From Proteiniphilum sp. (GTDB lineage Bacteria; Bacteroidota; Bacteroidia; Bacteroidales; Dysgonomonadaceae), in NCBI GenBank assembly GCA_016839025.1, contig JADLKK010000001.1, forward strand, positions 1 to 64,000: 64,000 nt of DNA. The letters run 5' to 3'. A program made the translations under genes and the position numbers. Numbering within the stretch: the stretch's first letter is position 1; each line of letters opens with the position of its first letter. The notes beneath the pieces were generated by a model. It was not told where the DNA came from and made no database searches. It was given only the letters and a program-made list of their open reading frames with translations. Below, in pieces: positions 1 through 7,145 of the stretch.

Positions 1-53
1 CAACGACCCCGAGATTACAAATCACGTGCTCTGGCCAACTGAGCTAAAGAGGC
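1..53 (-). tRNA. tRNA-Thr(TGT), 3' part cut by the window edge
   Basis: Read on the minus strand, the sequence starts GCCTCTT, followed by a D arm (GCTCAGTTGGCCAGAGC) and an anticodon arm whose loop carries TGT, which reads threonine codons. The T arm and the acceptor 3' half lie beyond base 1. It follows hpf on the same strand but has its own promoter at 106-136. In other Bacteroidales this position is typically followed by further tRNAs and tuf, which cannot be checked here. Confidence 0.9.
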
Positions 54-105
54 TTATTTACTTACTTTTAACCGCTCCTCCCCCAGATTGGGAGAGAAAC
101 GGTCG

Positions 106-136
106 CAAAGGTAGTGATATTTTTTTTGATGCCAAA
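106..136 (-). promoter_or_regulatory. Bacteroidota-type promoter for tRNA-Thr
   Basis: The minus strand carries TTTG (136-133), a 19-base spacer and TACCTTTG (113-106). This matches the published Bacteroides -33/-7 consensus (TTTG, TAnnTTTG) with the canonical spacing. It sits between the hpf stop codon and the tRNA, so the tRNA can be transcribed independently of the upstream genes. Confidence 0.75.
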
Positions 137-157
137 ATATTTGGTCGGTTTTTTGGG

Positions 158-454
158 TCACCGATCCTTTTTTTCTTTTGTCTTCTGGATTTGCTTTTCC
201 AGTGCTACCATGCATAGATCCACAGCCTCCTCAAAGGAGTCGGCGATCTTTCCGGCAAACGCCTCTTTGTGTCTGAGGTTTAGCTTCACTGCTGCTTCCT
301 TGTTGTTCGCTGTTTCCGGTTTCACTACTTTCAGGATTACCTCTGCCTGAATGATGTCGTCAGAAAATCGTTCCAGTTTTTTCACCTTCTTCTCCACAAA
401 AGCTTTCAGCTGTTCGGTGGCGTCAAAGTTCACCGATTGAATTGTCATTTCCAT
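158..454 (-). CDS. hpf: Ribosome hibernation-promoting factor, HPF/RaiA family (short form)
   Basis: A 98-residue protein of the HPF/YfiA family, which binds the small ribosomal subunit and inactivates or dimerises ribosomes in stationary phase. The N-terminus (MEMTIQSVNFDATEQLKAFV), the basic segment around KKVKKLERF and the C-terminal helix typical of a beta-alpha-beta-beta-beta-alpha fold are visible. The length is that of short HPF, without the long-form C-terminal dimerisation domain. The gene starts one base after the recombinase stop codon (456), so the two are co-transcribed. Met3 is an alternative start. The family is certain; which hibernation activity it has (HPF or RaiA) is not. 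Confidence 0.9.
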   Translation of the reverse strand: MEMTIQSVNFDATEQLKAFVEKKVKKLERFSDDIIQAEVILKVVKPETANNKEAAVKLNLRHKEAFAGKIADSFEEAVDLCMVALEKQIQKTKEKKDR

Positions 455-455
455 A

Positions 456-1358
456 CTATTCCTCCTTCATTTTAGGTGCCCTTGGGTGGGCGTGATCATA
501 TGTTTTCTTCATCTCCTCGATCGTCACATGGGTGTAGATCTGTGTGGAGGCAAGGCTGCCGTGTCCCAACAGTTCCTTGACCGCATTGATATCAGCCCCG
601 TTGTTCAACATCTCCGTGGCAAAAGAGTGGCGCAGCACATGAGGGCTTTTTTGGGAGAGGGTGGGGATGCTGCTCAGGTGTGTATGGATGATGTTGTACA
701 CAAGTTTCGGGTATAGGGGGGTTCCATCCTCCTTAACAAACAGAAATGGGGATTTGTTTGCTATCCGGGCGTCTCTTTTTTGCAGGTATTCCCTGATCTT
801 CTCTTTCGTCTGGTGGGAGAAGGGGATGATGCGCTGTTTGTTTCGTTTGCCGGTAACCCGAAGGGTGCAGTTTTCAAAGTCAATGTCGCTGTCGCGCAGG
901 GCAATCAGTTCGGCGCGGCGGATGCCGGTGAGGTAGAGCAACTCGATGAGGAAGCGATCGCGGTGGCCGCAAAAATCGTCGGCGAAGTTCTCCGAGCGGT
1001 CGATGACCAACGATATCTCACGGTCCTTGACGAATCCCGGCAATTTTTTTGGCGTTTTGGGACCGTTGATACCTGTGGCCGGGTTGTGACTGATCATGCC
1101 TTTACGCTTCAGGTAACGGAAGAAGGATCGCACAGCGCTCAGCTTTCTGTTTACGGAGCGCGCTTTCACCCCCGCTTCCATGAGGCTGACCACCCAGTTG
1201 CGGATCTGATCGCCCTCCACCGCTGCCGGATCGAACACCCCACATTCATCCGCGATGAACTCCTCAAACTGGGAGATATCCCTGAAATAAGAAATCTCCG
1301 TTTGAGAGGAGTAATTCTTCTCATAACGGAGATAGTCCATGAATTTCTCTTTCCACAT
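456..1358 (-). CDS. xerC: Tyrosine recombinase, XerC-type
   Basis: A 300-residue tyrosine recombinase, the usual length for XerC/XerD, which resolve chromosome dimers at dif. The N-terminal SAM-like core-binding domain spans about residues 1-95. The catalytic domain shows the family signature in order: Arg in TGIRRAE, Lys in TGKRNKQR, the HVLRHSFAT box, LLGHGSLAST and the nucleophile Tyr in QIYTH. Genomic context (rpsU upstream, hpf downstream, no att-like repeats or phage genes) favours a housekeeping Xer protein over a mobile-element integrase. XerC versus XerD cannot be decided from one paralogue, so the symbol is by analogy with other Bacteroidales. Confidence 0.85.
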   Translation of the reverse strand: MWKEKFMDYLRYEKNYSSQTEISYFRDISQFEEFIADECGVFDPAAVEGDQIRNWVVSLMEAGVKARSVNRKLSAVRSFFRYLKRKGMISHNPATGINGPKTPKKLPGFVKDREISLVIDRSENFADDFCGHRDRFLIELLYLTGIRRAELIALRDSDIDFENCTLRVTGKRNKQRIIPFSHQTKEKIREYLQKRDARIANKSPFLFVKEDGTPLYPKLVYNIIHTHLSSIPTLSQKSPHVLRHSFATEMLNNGADINAVKELLGHGSLASTQIYTHVTIEEMKKTYDHAHPRAPKMKEE

Positions 1359-1457
1359 AGCACCGCGACCGTTCAGATGATGGTGTTACGAAGGTAAGAA
1401 AAAACTTTGCAACAAAGAAATTATTTAACTTCGTCAGATCATTTCTACGCTCGGAAA

Positions 1458-1477
1458 AGCCAAAACAGGTTTTGGCT
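1458..1477 (-). terminator. Hairpin between rpsU and xerC
   Basis: An 8-bp perfect stem (AGCCAAAA/TTTTGGCT) with a CAGG loop. On the minus strand it is followed by TTTTCC, a weak terminator context just downstream of the rpsU stop codon. It may attenuate rather than fully end transcription into xerC-hpf. Confidence 0.45.
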
Positions 1478-1496
1478 CTGTTCTCGCTAAACGAAA

Positions 1497-1688
1497 TTAC
1501 TCTTCGTTTTGATGGAGTTGTTGTACGTAGATGGCGTGTTGTTTTTTCTTGCGCTTTTCCACCGATGGCTTGGTAAATGCCTGTCGGCTACGAAGTTCTT
1601 TTACCACACCGGTCTTCTCATATTTGCGTTTGAATTTTTTCAGGGCTCGTTCAATATTTTCACCCTCTTTTAGTTGTACTACGATCAT
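1497..1688 (-). CDS. rpsU: 30S ribosomal protein bS21
   Basis: A 63-residue very basic protein beginning MIVVQLKEGENIERALKKFK, the bS21 signature, with the lysine/arginine-rich C-terminal helix (EKRKKKQHA). bS21 sits near the anti-Shine-Dalgarno end of 16S rRNA on the 30S platform and influences initiation. Bacteroidota keep it although they use little Shine-Dalgarno pairing. It is first in a minus-strand series with xerC and hpf, separated from xerC by a hairpin, and a promoter-like TACCTTTG lies at 1864-1871. Confidence 0.97.
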   Translation of the reverse strand: MIVVQLKEGENIERALKKFKRKYEKTGVVKELRSRQAFTKPSVEKRKKKQHAIYVQQLHQNEE

Positions 1689-1863
1689 TATTTGTGGGTT
1701 TTACGTTTTTTATTTGGCAGTCAGCTGTCGCCTTTTGGAGTTTGTGTACTGATTGTCTGCACAGGGGAGAATCGCTTCCCTGTGGCGGAAAATGGATGTT
1801 TCTATTTGCGTTCTATCGGTCTCTTTTTCCGGGTAATCAATAACCTCCCTTCTGTTTGGGCTG

Positions 1864-1895
1864 CAAAGGTATAAAATAAAAATATAAATACCAAT
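1864..1895 (-). promoter_or_regulatory. Probable rpsU promoter
   Basis: Minus-strand TACCTTTG (1871-1864) with ATTG about 20 bases upstream (1895-1892), one mismatch from the TTTG -33 element. It would give a leader of roughly 170 bases before rpsU. That leader holds no recognised riboswitch. Confidence 0.5.
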
Positions 1896-1925
1896 GTTGT
1901 AGGGCGACATTTTTTTGTTTGCCAC

Positions 1926-3350
1926 CTACCAGTCGTCGGTGCGGAAAGAAGAGAGAGGGAGATTTCCTTCCACCGTGAAGATTTCGGATGCCTGGGTATT
2001 GTTAAAACAATACCGGACAGCCACCGGTTTTTCCACATGGGGAGAGAAGAGAAAAATCCGGTTGCCGGTGAGAGCGGCTTTGGCCGGATGGTATCTTTTG
2101 TCATCACCGGCAATCTGAAACTGTAGGATCTCTTTCCCATATGTGGTGAGTCCCGGGTTGGAGGGGATATCCATCGTTACGATGGCTACCCGTCCCTCCA
2201 TGGTGACGGATTGCACCTCCGGGCTGCGGTAATGGATCTTTTCCATGCCATAGGTCTTTGCCAAAGCCCACAGTGCCAGCCGTTCACCGGCATACTTCTT
2301 TTTGGGGGGGTGGATGCAGTCAGGGCTGTCAGAATCCATCAATACGGCCATCCCGGTGTTGGGGGTCGTTTTCATTCCCTTTGCCTGTGCTTCGCGGATA
2401 TAGGCTGAATTCAGTCCACCCACATAGTTGAAGGGAGCTATCTGGCAGTAGTAAAAGGGAAATTCTCCTACCTCCCAGATCGCACGCCAGTCGCGTACCA
2501 TCTTGTCGAACAGCTCCACATATCTTTCCGGCTCATCCCTGTTTGATTCGCCCTGATACCATATTGCACCACGAATGCCATACCCAACAATCGGGTGAAT
2601 CATTCCATTGTACAATACGGTCGCTGTTCCGTTGCGTGATTTTATCTCTGCATCCGTTGCGGGTATCTGAACATCGGGGATCACGCTTTTGATCGGTTCG
2701 GGTCTCATCCATGCCTCAATGCGTGAGCCACCCCAGCTTGTATGTATCAGCCCTACAGGTACATCCAGTGCCTGGTTGAGCATCCGGCCGAAGTAATAGC
2801 CTGTCGCCGAGAAGTTGGGTGTTGTCTCCGGACCGGCAATGTCCCAGGAGCCTTCTCCATCTGGCTGTGGTTCCGACCGGGATGCCTTCACCATGGTGAA
2901 GCAGCGGATTCCCGGATTGGTGGATGCGGTGATCGCATCCGGACCGCCTTCAACCGGCTGGTTGGAATATCCCTTCATTGGCATTTCCATGTTGGATTGT
3001 CCCGAGCAAATCCATACCTCTCCAATCAGGATGTTGCCCAGGGTGATCGCATCTCCGTCGCTGATGGTGATGGTATGGGGTGAATAGCTCGCCGCAGGTG
3101 TGGCTACCTTCAATTTCCAATAGCCCTCCTCATCGCTTTTCGCCGAATGGTTTTTCCTGTCCCAGGAAGTGGTTACCCGTACGGAGCTGTTTGGTTTGGC
3201 CCAACCCCAGAGTGCCACTTCGGATTGTTGTTGCAATACCATGTTGTCGCCAAAAATGGCCGGCATTGTAACCGCTGCTTTCAACCCAAATATGAGGGAG
3301 GTGAGAAGCAGAATTGAAAAAAGAAACGCGAATTTTGTGATTTTTTTCAT
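1926..3350 (-). CDS. Secreted sialate O-acetylesterase (SGNH hydrolase)
   Basis: A 474-residue protein with an N-terminal signal sequence (KKITKFAFLFSILLLTSLIFG). It belongs to the 9-O-acetylesterase family, which removes acetyl groups from sialic acids and, in some members, from plant xylan. The nucleophile Ser lies in CSGQSNMEMP, the oxyanion block is WYQGESN, and DCIHPPKK supplies the catalytic Asp-x-x-His pair. An N-terminal beta-sandwich precedes the hydrolase domain. It should act in the periplasm or at the surface. Its start is only 16 bases from the dnaK stop codon, so it may be transcribed from dnaK; no separate promoter was seen. The substrate is uncertain because no sialic acid or xylan genes are nearby. 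Confidence 0.85.
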   Translation of the reverse strand: MKKITKFAFLFSILLLTSLIFGLKAAVTMPAIFGDNMVLQQQSEVALWGWAKPNSSVRVTTSWDRKNHSAKSDEEGYWKLKVATPAASYSPHTITISDGDAITLGNILIGEVWICSGQSNMEMPMKGYSNQPVEGGPDAITASTNPGIRCFTMVKASRSEPQPDGEGSWDIAGPETTPNFSATGYYFGRMLNQALDVPVGLIHTSWGGSRIEAWMRPEPIKSVIPDVQIPATDAEIKSRNGTATVLYNGMIHPIVGYGIRGAIWYQGESNRDEPERYVELFDKMVRDWRAIWEVGEFPFYYCQIAPFNYVGGLNSAYIREAQAKGMKTTPNTGMAVLMDSDSPDCIHPPKKKYAGERLALWALAKTYGMEKIHYRSPEVQSVTMEGRVAIVTMDIPSNPGLTTYGKEILQFQIAGDDKRYHPAKAALTGNRIFLFSPHVEKPVAVRYCFNNTQASEIFTVEGNLPLSSFRTDDW

Positions 3351-3366
3351 GACAAAAAATGTTTGT

Positions 3367-5277
3367 CTATTTCACCTCTTCGAAATCTACATCGGTGACA
3401 TCGTCACCCGATTGGCCGTTGTCTGATGCTGCCTGCTGCCCGTTATCGGCACCGGGTTGCGCGCCTGGCTGTGCGTTCGATGCGTTGTACATCTCCTGCG
3501 AGGCGGCCTGGAAAGCACTGTTCAACTCGGCTGATGCCGCATCGATGGCGGAGAGATCCTGCGCCTTGTGGGCATCTTTCAACCTGCTGAGAGCTGCCTC
3601 GATCGGGGCCTTCTTGTCTGCCGGTATCTTGTCGCCCAGGTCATTCAGCTGTTTCTCAGTCTGGAAGATGGTTGAGTCAGCCTGGTTCAGCTTGTCGATT
3701 CGCTCCTTCTCTTTTTTGTCGGCTTCGGCATTGGCTGCGGCCTCTTCTTTCATCCGTTTGATCTCATCTTCGCTCAGACCGGAAGAGGCTTCGATGCGGA
3801 TCTTCTGCTCCTTGCCGGAAGCTTTGTCTTTCGCTGAGACGTTCAGGATCCCGTTGGCATCGATGTCGAATGTCACTTCGATCTGTGGCACTCCCCGCGG
3901 TGCGGGTGGTATGCCGTCGAGGTTGAAAACGCCAATCTGCTTGTTGTCGCGTGCCATGGAACGTTCTCCCTGCAGCACATTGATTTGTACCGACGGCTGG
4001 TTGTCGCTGGCAGTAGAGAAGGTCTCGCTCTTTCTTGTCGGGATGGTGGTGTTGGCGTCGATCAGCTTGGTCATCACCCCTCCCAGGGTCTCGATGCCGA
4101 GCGAGAGTGGTGTCACGTCGAGCAACAGCACATCTTTCACCTCACCGGTGAGTACGGCACCCTGGATGGCGGCTCCGATGGCTACCACCTCGTCGGGGTT
4201 TACACCTTTATGGGGTTTCTTGCCGAAGAGCTTCTCTACCACCTCCTGTACCGCCGGAATACGTGTGGAGCCGCCAACCAGAATCACCTCGTCGATGTCG
4301 GAGTTGGAGAGCCCGGCATCCTTCATTGCTGTCTGGCAGGGACCTACGCATTTCTGCAACAGATCATCGATCAACTGCTCGAATTTGGCGCGGGAAAGCG
4401 TCTTCACAAGGTGCTTGGGAATACCGTTCACCGGCATGATATAGGGTAAATTGATCTCGGTGGAGGTGGAGCTGGAGAGCTCGATCTTGGCTTTCTCGGC
4501 TGCTTCCTTGAGTCGCTGGAGTGCCATCGGATCCTTCCGCAGGTCGATTCCCTCCTCGTTCATGAATTCCTGTGCAAGCCAGTCAATGATGCGATGGTCG
4601 AAGTCATCCCCTCCCAGGTGTGTGTCCCCGTTGGTAGACTTCACCTCGAAGACACCATCACCCAGCTCCAGGATGGAGATGTCGAAGGTACCACCACCCA
4701 GGTCAAAGACCGCGATCTTGGAGTCCTTGTTCTGTTTGTCCAACCCATATGCCAGTGCTGCAGCCGTGGGCTCGTTGACGATGCGTCGCACCGTCAGCCC
4801 TGCGATCTCGCCCGCCTCCTTGGTGGCCTGTCGCTGTGCGTCACTGAAATAGGCCGGCACGGTGATCACCGCCTCTTTCACCTCCTGTCCCAGGTGGTCT
4901 TCGGCAGTCTTTTTCATTTTTTGCAGGACAATGGCAGAGATCTCCTGCGGTGAGTAGAGCTGGCCGTTGATCTCCACACGGGGGGTATTGTTGTCGCCGC
5001 GCACCACCTTGTAGGGTACGCGTCCAATCTCTTTCTGCACCTGGTCGAAGGTCTCTCCCATGAAGGTCTTAATGGATGAGATGGTGTTATTGGGGTTGGT
5101 AATGGCCTGACGCTTGGCAGGGTCACCCACTTTGCGCTCGCCGTTATCCATAAAGGCAACAACCGAAGGAGTGGTGCGTTTTCCTTCGTTGTTAGGGATT
5201 ACAACAGGTTCGCTCCCTTCCATGACGGAGACACACGAATTGGTTGTTCCCAGGTCTATTCCGATTATCTTTCCCAT
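3367..5277 (-). CDS. dnaK: Molecular chaperone DnaK (Hsp70)
   Basis: A 636-residue Hsp70. The ATPase domain opens [20 protein letters not shown] and includes [14 protein letters not shown]-type phosphate-binding and [13 protein letters not shown] segments. The substrate-binding domain follows from about residue 390, and the tail ends with an acidic motif DVDFEEVK close to the usual EEVKDD. The start at 5277 is chosen because the protein family begins [10 protein letters not shown]. The upstream in-frame codons (to 5334) encode an unrelated Asn/Thr-rich stretch. No dnaJ or grpE is adjacent, and no CIRCE (HrcA) element is visible upstream, so heat control must use another route. It refolds proteins in the cytoplasm. 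Confidence 0.98.
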   Translation of the reverse strand: MGKIIGIDLGTTNSCVSVMEGSEPVVIPNNEGKRTTPSVVAFMDNGERKVGDPAKRQAITNPNNTISSIKTFMGETFDQVQKEIGRVPYKVVRGDNNTPRVEINGQLYSPQEISAIVLQKMKKTAEDHLGQEVKEAVITVPAYFSDAQRQATKEAGEIAGLTVRRIVNEPTAAALAYGLDKQNKDSKIAVFDLGGGTFDISILELGDGVFEVKSTNGDTHLGGDDFDHRIIDWLAQEFMNEEGIDLRKDPMALQRLKEAAEKAKIELSSSTSTEINLPYIMPVNGIPKHLVKTLSRAKFEQLIDDLLQKCVGPCQTAMKDAGLSNSDIDEVILVGGSTRIPAVQEVVEKLFGKKPHKGVNPDEVVAIGAAIQGAVLTGEVKDVLLLDVTPLSLGIETLGGVMTKLIDANTTIPTRKSETFSTASDNQPSVQINVLQGERSMARDNKQIGVFNLDGIPPAPRGVPQIEVTFDIDANGILNVSAKDKASGKEQKIRIEASSGLSEDEIKRMKEEAAANAEADKKEKERIDKLNQADSTIFQTEKQLNDLGDKIPADKKAPIEAALSRLKDAHKAQDLSAIDAASAELNSAFQAASQEMYNASNAQPGAQPGADNGQQAASDNGQSGDDVTDVDFEEVK

Positions 5278-5427
5278 AATTGTTGTTGTATTGTTAGAAT
5301 GTGAATTTTCTGTTGTTTTCTTGAGCCGGTTCATCTCCTGCTTTGGGTGACCGGAGCATTGTACATCCTGTTCTTCTCAAATCTTGTGCCAAAATATTGG
5401 GTCCCGCTGCCGACTGACATTCTGTCG

Positions 5428-5448
5428 CTCTTTTCTCTTTTCTCTTTT
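5428..5448 (+). repeat. Three perfect tandem copies of CTCTTTT
   Basis: The 7-base unit CTCTTTT occurs three times without mismatch and is followed by a further C/T-rich run to about 5465. It lies between the dnaK and DUF4301 promoter regions, where a change in copy number would alter spacing but not a reading frame. Confidence 0.7.
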
Positions 5449-5505
5449 CTCCTCTTCTTCTTCTGATTTTTATGCTGCTGATGCCATCGAATCAGAAGAT
5501 TTTTC

Positions 5506-5513
5506 TATCTTTG
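5506..5513 (+). promoter_or_regulatory. -7 element for the DUF4301 gene
   Basis: TATCTTTG matches TAnnTTTG exactly and lies 87 bases before the chosen start codon. No TTTG is found at the expected -33 position, so the call rests on the -7 element alone. Confidence 0.45.
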
Positions 5514-5599
5514 GAGAAACAGACGCTTTTGCACCCCGGATAACGAAACGGTGCGTCTGGGGCATTTTTTTGTTTGTCTCATTAAAAACACCTGAAAAT

Positions 5600-7117
5600 A
5601 TGTTTACACAACAGGATCTTGAGCAACTGAGAGAAAAAGGGATCTCACAGGAGCAGGTAAGCAGACAGCTCAGATTTTTCAGCACAGGCTTTCCTTTTTT
5701 GCAGATCGTAGCGCCGGCATCCTATTTCAGAGGGATCATGAGGGTTGGACAGCATGAGCAGGAAGCCTACCTGAAGCGTTGGGAGAGCTATCTGGGTGAG
5801 GAGAAAAGTGTGGTGAAGTTTGTGCCGGCATCAGGTGCTGCCAGCCGCATGTTCAAAGATCTGTATGCTTTTCTGGATGCGGAATATGAAGAGCCCACCA
5901 CTGAGTTTGAGAAAACTTTCTTCACCCATATCCGCAGGTTTGCTTTCGCTGTTTCCCTGGATGAAACATGCAGAGACCTGTATGGGAAAGAGGTCTCCGC
6001 TCTTTGTGATGAAGGGAAATACAAAGAGGTGGTTGCAGCCCTGCTCAATCCTGAAGGCCTTGACTACGGGAATCTCCCCAAAGGGTTGCTGTTGTTTCAC
6101 TCTTATCCCGAGGGGAACAGAACCCCTGTGGGAGAACATCTGACCGAGGGAACCCTTTATGCCCGTCGTGCGGATGGCCTGGTGAAAGTTCATTTCACCG
6201 TCTCGGCAGAACACAGGGATCTGTTTGAGCTGCTGGTTGCTGCCCGAAAGTTGAGCTACGAGATCAAGCTGGGGGCTCGTTTCGCTGTCTCCTACAGTAT
6301 TCAGAAGCCTGCAACTGACACCCTTGCGGTAGATATGGAGAACCAGCCCTTCCGTGATGAGGATGGAACTCTGTTGTTTCGTCCCGGAGGTCATGGTGCG
6401 CTGATTGAGAACCTGAACGACATCGACGCTGATATCATTTTTATCAAAAACATCGACAACGTAGTCCCCGATCGCTTGAAGGAGGAGGAGGCGCATTGCA
6501 AAAAATTACTGGGAGGGATACTGGTCTCCATGCAGCAGCGTGCATTTGCTTATCTGGATAAGCTGGACTCCGGGAAGGTGACCTCTGATGAGTTGGAGGA
6601 GATGCTGGCTTTTACCGAAAATGAGTTGTGCATCACCCACAGTGAAACATTCGATACCGATGATGCGTTGAAAGCCTACCTGAAACGCAAGCTCGACAGG
6701 CCGTTTCGAGTATGCGGGATGGTGAGGAACCAGGGAGAACCGGGTGGTGGCCCCTTTATTGTAGTCAACCCTGACGGGACAGCCTCGCTGCAGATACTGG
6801 AAAGCTCGCAGATCAACCGGAATGATACCCGTGCCATGGATGCCTTCCGCAACGGATCCCATTTTAATCCGGTGGATCTGGTTTGCGGGGTGAAGTGCTA
6901 CCAGGGTAACAAGTTTGACCTGACAAAATTTGTGGATCCCAATACCGGATTTATTTCCCATAAATCCAAAAACGGCAGGGAACTGAAGGCACTCGAGCTA
7001 CCCGGGCTCTGGAACGGCGCGATGAGCGACTGGAACACCCTTTTTGTGGAAGTGCCGCTATCCACTTTCAATCCGGTAAAGACGGTGAATGACCTGTTGC
7101 GGCCGGAGCACCAGTAG
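5600..7117 (+). CDS. DUF4301 family protein, function unknown
   Basis: A 505-residue cytoplasmic-looking protein with no signal peptide or membrane helix, matching the Bacteroidota family DUF4301 in length and conserved blocks. Visible blocks include KFVPASGAASRMFKDLYAFL near residue 75, LLLFHSYPEGNRTPVGEHL, and the glycine-rich GEPGGGPFIVVNPDGT. The glycine-rich and phosphate-binding-like patterns could fit a nucleotide- or sugar-phosphate-binding enzyme, but this is only suggestive. The start at ATG 5600 (MFTQQDLEQLREKG) is preferred because the upstream extension is low-complexity and lies across the promoter. Just downstream is porE. The family call is firm; no function can be assigned. 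Confidence 0.75.
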   Translation: MFTQQDLEQLREKGISQEQVSRQLRFFSTGFPFLQIVAPASYFRGIMRVGQHEQEAYLKRWESYLGEEKSVVKFVPASGAASRMFKDLYAFLDAEYEEPTTEFEKTFFTHIRRFAFAVSLDETCRDLYGKEVSALCDEGKYKEVVAALLNPEGLDYGNLPKGLLLFHSYPEGNRTPVGEHLTEGTLYARRADGLVKVHFTVSAEHRDLFELLVAARKLSYEIKLGARFAVSYSIQKPATDTLAVDMENQPFRDEDGTLLFRPGGHGALIENLNDIDADIIFIKNIDNVVPDRLKEEEAHCKKLLGGILVSMQQRAFAYLDKLDSGKVTSDELEEMLAFTENELCITHSETFDTDDALKAYLKRKLDRPFRVCGMVRNQGEPGGGPFIVVNPDGTASLQILESSQINRNDTRAMDAFRNGSHFNPVDLVCGVKCYQGNKFDLTKFVDPNTGFISHKSKNGRELKALELPGLWNGAMSDWNTLFVEVPLSTFNPVKTVNDLLRPEHQ

Positions 7118-7145
7118 TGAGTCCGCCTGGGCTTTTCTCCCTCTC

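Larger units (their letters stand above)
5278..5599. other. Intergenic region between divergent dnaK and the DUF4301 gene
   Basis: This 322-base stretch separates dnaK (minus) from the DUF4301 gene (plus). It holds a pyrimidine-rich tandem repeat (5428-5448) and a plus-strand TATCTTTG promoter element (5506-5513). Reading frames cross it in frame with both genes but show no family similarity. No clear -7/-33 pair for dnaK was identified. Confidence 0.6.

Noticed and set aside
456-1358. Phage or island integrase interpretation of the tyrosine recombinase
   Set aside because: There are no flanking direct repeats or mobile genes, although a tRNA is near. The rpsU and hpf neighbours and the Xer length point to a housekeeping role.
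780-1397. 205-codon plus-strand frame opposite the recombinase gene
   Set aside because: The recombinase on the minus strand has a full catalytic set; this frame shows no motif.
3359-4444. 361-codon open frame antisense to dnaK
   Set aside because: It mirrors the high-GC codon pattern of dnaK, is Ser/Ala-rich without domain similarity, and overlaps a certain gene over its whole length.
5278-5427. CIRCE heat-shock operator upstream of dnaK
   Set aside because: No 9-bp inverted repeat of the TTAGCACTC type with a 9-base spacer is present.
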